Shown here piece by piece: positions 39,006 to 40,616 of a stretch of 40,616 nt of DNA. Origin of the DNA: a virus. The stretch covers positions 1-40,616 of IMG/VR virus record IMGVR_UViG_3300050821_005689; one strand, given 5' to 3'. How positions within the stretch are numbered: the first letter of the stretch is position 1; each line of letters starts with the position of its first letter. A model generated the notes under the pieces. The model did no database searches. It had not been told where the DNA came from and worked only from the letters and a program-made list of their open reading frames with translations. The position numbers and the translations under genes are program-made.

Positions 39006-39179
39006 CTATTCCTTTTCTCTATACCAATCGCACAACCAATTCTGCGCGATCGTTCCCAAAACCTTCGTACACTTTTGCGGTTCCTCTCGCTCAAAGTAGC
39101 GACAGGTGCCGCAACGCCTCGTCCCCTTCGGGTTGGCAAGGCGATAGTTGGCGTGCTCCTTAGTGTCTTTGGCGATCAC
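39006..39179 (-). CDS. Small four-cysteine protein
   Basis: The 57-residue protein contains RRCGTCRYFEREEPQKC, then WLCDWY. The CxxC plus two later Cys is the same layout as the 34130 and 3703 proteins. It likely holds zinc or an iron-sulfur cluster. It starts at GTG with GGGAGG 9 nt upstream and overlaps the next gene upstream by 20 bp. The function is unknown. Confidence 0.65.
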   Translation of the reverse strand: MIAKDTKEHANYRLANPKGTRRCGTCRYFEREEPQKCTKVLGTIAQNWLCDWYREKE

Positions 39180-39291
39180 GTTTCTTAACCTCCCACCACC
39201 AAGCCAATATGCAGCAAGTCAAACCGCCAGTGCACCAACAGATCATGCCAGTAAAGGCGTATGCGTACCACTCGGCGAATTGGCAACTCAT
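39160..39291 (-). CDS. Small cysteine-rich membrane protein
   Basis: The 43-residue protein has an aromatic and Cys-rich hydrophobic region (FTGMICWCTGGLTCCILAWW) and a basic end (VKKRDRQRH). GAGG precedes the ATG by 5 nt, and the ATG overlaps the upstream stop (TGATG). No family is recognised. Confidence 0.55.
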   Translation of the reverse strand: MSCQFAEWYAYAFTGMICWCTGGLTCCILAWWWEVKKRDRQRH

Positions 39292-39392
39292 CAGTACCTC
39301 TTAAAAAGACGACGGAGCGCATGCTTTAGCTTCGTTATGCGCCAGCCAAGGAGAACCATAAACAGCGGTCGCTCGCCGTGGCTGTAGGTCAT
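39291..39392 (-). CDS. 33-residue basic microprotein
   Basis: The peptide starts MTYSHGERPLFMVLLGWRIT and ends with a basic amphipathic helix (KLKHALRRLFKRY). AGGGA lies about 6 nt upstream, and an in-frame ATG two codons earlier is possible. It is coupled to the next gene by TGATG. A membrane-surface peptide is possible. No family is recognised. Confidence 0.5.
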   Translation of the reverse strand: MTYSHGERPLFMVLLGWRITKLKHALRRLFKRY

Positions 39393-39414
39393 GCGCATTC
39401 CCTGCAATCAGCCA

Positions 39415-39588
39415 TCAGATGTTATCTGAGCACTCAACCTGACAGTCCCAACAGCAAGTGCATAAAGTTTCAGAATCGTCGTTGATTTCAGACTTGTACG
39501 GGCAAGAATGGGGCTCTCTGCCGGCTTCCTTGCCGCACCGCTCGCACTTACTGGCTATCGCCGCCTGTACTGTTCGTTCACTCGTCAC
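39415..39588 (-). CDS. Zinc-binding small phage protein (HSCPYKSEIND type)
   Basis: The 57-residue protein contains KCERCGKEAG, HSCPYKSEINDDSETLC, then TCCWDCQVEC. The core HxCPYxxxINDDxxxLCxCCxDCxxEC is one I recognise from many bacteria and phages as a small metal-binding protein of unknown role. GTG overlaps the upstream stop (GTGA), with GGAGA 8 nt before. It is a strong candidate for a real gene despite its size. Confidence 0.75.
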   Translation of the reverse strand: MTSERTVQAAIASKCERCGKEAGREPHSCPYKSEINDDSETLCTCCWDCQVECSDNI

Positions 39589-39781
39589 CGGAACCGTCTC
39601 CGTCTAGTTCGTATATATCGAGCTTGGCAACGACGGGCTTGCGCTCCAATCGACTTATCTCATCAAGCAAAATGTAGACGTCATAGCGCGTTATATGGGC
39701 GACATCGTCGTGACCGCGGCTTAACCACGCGCTCCATTTCTCGATTATTGCTTGTGTCCACGTTGGCCTTGAAGGTTGCAT
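39578..39781 (-). CDS. Small hypothetical early protein
   Basis: The 67-residue protein starts MQPSRPTWTQAIIEKWSAWL. It is helical at first and acidic at the end (ELDGDGSGDE). GGAGGGG lies 6 nt before the ATG, a strong ribosome site. It is the first gene after the tRNA on the early strand. No family is recognised. Confidence 0.7.
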   Translation of the reverse strand: MQPSRPTWTQAIIEKWSAWLSRGHDDVAHITRYDVYILLDEISRLERKPVVAKLDIYELDGDGSGDE

Positions 39782-39802
39782 ATCGATCCCCTCCGTGAGA
39801 TT

Positions 39803-39879
39803 TGGTTGCGGGGGCAGGATTCAAACCTGCGACCTTCAGGTTATGAGCCTGACGAGCTATCGGGCTGCTCTACCCCGCA
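39803..39879 (-). tRNA. tRNA-Met, initiator type (anticodon CAT)
   Basis: This 77-nt cloverleaf carries CCA in the gene. Stems: acceptor TGCGGGG/CCCCGCA, D-arm GAGC/GCTC, anticodon arm TCAGG-CTCATAA-CCTGA, T-arm GCAGG-TTTGAAT-CCTGC. Initiator marks are A11:T24 in the D-stem and the same length and D-loop pattern as bacterial initiator tRNA. Unlike the classic form, position 1 is T (pairs with A72), and the third pair of the anticodon stem is A:T rather than G:C, as in rhizobia. D-loop G19 is A and T-loop C56 is T, a matched change. It lies among the leftward early genes. Confidence 0.85.
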
Positions 39880-40032
39880 ATCTTGCTGCCACGATCGCCA
39901 GACAATTCGGCCGTTGTACCAGAGGACGAATCCTTCGGACCATCTTGACAGCCTGATGATGCCGCCATCTGGTGTGTGTTGTTCGTAACACGTGTTGGAA
40001 TGCAAGGCGCTTGTATGGCGACTATTCTCCAT
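39841..40032 (-). CDS. Possible small gene ending inside the tRNA
   Basis: This 63-residue frame starts MENSRHTSALHSNTCYEQHT, with protein-like sequence in the middle (GGIIRLSRWSEGFVLWYNGR). GAGG lies 7 nt upstream, and it starts 12 bp after the first early gene ends. Its last 12 codons lie within the tRNA, and the stop is the TAA of the anticodon loop. It may be real, truncated by tRNA insertion, or a chance frame. Confidence 0.4.
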   Translation of the reverse strand: MENSRHTSALHSNTCYEQHTPDGGIIRLSRWSEGFVLWYNGRIVWRSWQQDCGVEQPDSSSGS

Positions 40033-40044
40033 TCCGTCGCCTCG

Positions 40045-40527
40045 CTACAGTCGAAAGGTGAGGTTGCGCTCGCCACGCTTCTGGCGCTGCCCCTCAATCT
40101 TCGGTGGCTTGGGTTCGAGCGCCTTTGCGAAATTCTTGCGCAGCGCCGCCAGGGAGGACTCAAGAGCGCTCAACATCCGCTCTACCTGCGGTTCGTCAAA
40201 CAGATAGCTCGTTGTGTTCGCCAGGTGACCTATGCCGCGCATCGCGTCCAAGGCGTTCGATGCCCGTATCGAGGCTAGCCTCGTGAATGACTCGCGCTTC
40301 TCTTGATCGGTGCGCTTATTTGTCGCACGAACGTCTGCCGTGGCTGTACCGCCAGCGCCGCCGCTGTTTTCGTCGTTCATAGCGGCGTTGAGCAGATTGC
40401 CGCCGTTTCCGGTGAATTGGTTGGGGTCGATTACTCCAACCGTTTCCCCTGCGTGCTCGTGCGCCATCTGAGAGACTGTCCGATTATCGTCCTCGTCGTG
40501 CTCCCGCGCCTTTCCCTTTACCGCCAT
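40045..40527 (-). CDS. First early gene: charged coiled-coil-like protein
   Basis: The 160-residue protein starts MAVKGKAREHDEDDNRTVSQ. The first half is acidic and disordered, and the second half is helical (TRLASIRASNALDAMRGIGH, then VERMLSALESSLAALRKNFA) with a basic Lys/Arg end. AGGAG and the first three codons are part of the duplicated leader. It probably opens early expression. The function is unknown. Confidence 0.7.
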   Translation of the reverse strand: MAVKGKAREHDEDDNRTVSQMAHEHAGETVGVIDPNQFTGNGGNLLNAAMNDENSGGAGGTATADVRATNKRTDQEKRESFTRLASIRASNALDAMRGIGHLANTTSYLFDEPQVERMLSALESSLAALRKNFAKALEPKPPKIEGQRQKRGERNLTFRL

Positions 40528-40616
40528 AGTCCTCGTCTCCTATTCATGTGGTGAAGCTTCCACAGAGAGCACAGTTCGCTAGCGGTATCAACCACACAGC
40601 AATAATGCATAGCTCG
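40519..40616 (-). repeat. 98-bp leader repeat, inverted copy of 3378-3475
   Basis: The exact reverse complement of 3378-3475, this copy leads the first early gene. The window ends within it or exactly at its edge, so the true length of the repeat and what lies upstream cannot be seen. It holds AGGAGACGAGGACT and the start ATG-GCG-GTA. The position at the end may mean the assembly stopped at the repeat. Confidence 0.9.

Noticed and set aside
38741-39163. 140-codon open frame on the plus strand
   Set aside because: Most of it is shadow of the cysteine gene at 39006-39179 and of the promoter region on the other strand. It has no ribosome site and an implausible amino-acid pattern.
1-40616. Direct terminal repeat joining the two ends
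   Set aside because: The first bases were compared with the last and no direct overlap was seen. Only the inverted repeat involving 3378-3475 was found, so circular closure is not supported.

Overview
The window looks like most or all of a tailed double-stranded DNA phage genome (class Caudoviricetes) whose host is probably an alphaproteobacterium of the Rhizobiales/Bradyrhizobium type. The phage call rests on a recognisable large terminase, portal, major capsid protein, tail genes and lysis genes in canonical order. The host call is inference. It rests on a GcrA-type protein (an alphaproteobacterial family), an outer-membrane protein whose mature N-terminus starts with the ADLPVK signature common in Bradyrhizobium-type opacity porins, a winged-helix protein of a type seen in Rhizobiales, and an initiator-like tRNA close to the rhizobial form. 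No tape-measure-sized gene is present and several putative internal/ejection proteins are, so a short-tailed (podovirus-like) particle is most likely. I see no integrase, DNA polymerase, helicase or primase.

Layout. (1) 117-2642, minus strand: a winged-helix protein behind its own terminator, then a small operon with a zinc-ribbon protein and a tandem-GcrA protein. (2) 2643-3466: a long non-coding, G-rich region with nested hairpins, ending in a 98-bp leader sequence that recurs inverted at the right edge of the window (40519-40616). (3) 3467-8596, plus: a secreted small protein, a possible small terminase, the large terminase, a zinc-ribbon protein and the portal. (4) 8669-13591, plus: a cluster of small genes including a cationic micropeptide and an Acb2/Tad1-like sponge candidate, a scaffold-like protein, the capsid protein and an accessory virion protein. 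(5) 13786-30578, plus: head-tail adaptor, tail fibre/tail proteins, glycine-rich adhesin-like protein, tail protein, GNAT acetyltransferase, HEIGH mini-metalloprotease, low-complexity virion proteins and internal proteins. (6) 30581-31556, plus: lysis cassette (Arg-rich micropeptide, GH25 muramidase, holin-like protein). (7) 31553-32610, minus: four small genes, including a membrane/coiled-coil protein and a secreted protein. (8) 32788-33504, plus: a host-like outer-membrane barrel protein. (9) 33501-40527, mainly minus: the early block with RecT annealase, YqaJ/lambda-type exonuclease, an XRE repressor diverging from a RusA resolvase, many very small membrane or cysteine-rich proteins, and an initiator-type tRNA.

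How it works together: late genes run rightward as a nearly gap-free chain in which stops and starts overlap (ATGA, GTGA, TGATG), implying one or a few long transcripts. Early genes run leftward from the right end. The RecT/exonuclease/RusA set gives a complete recombination toolkit, while bulk replication must use host enzymes. Accessory genes (Acb2-like, GcrA-like, outer-membrane protein, metal-binding microproteins) sit at seams between modules.

Many small genes listed here are shorter than 60 codons and were read directly from the DNA. Their support is a good ribosome binding site, tight coupling to neighbours, or recognisable motifs.
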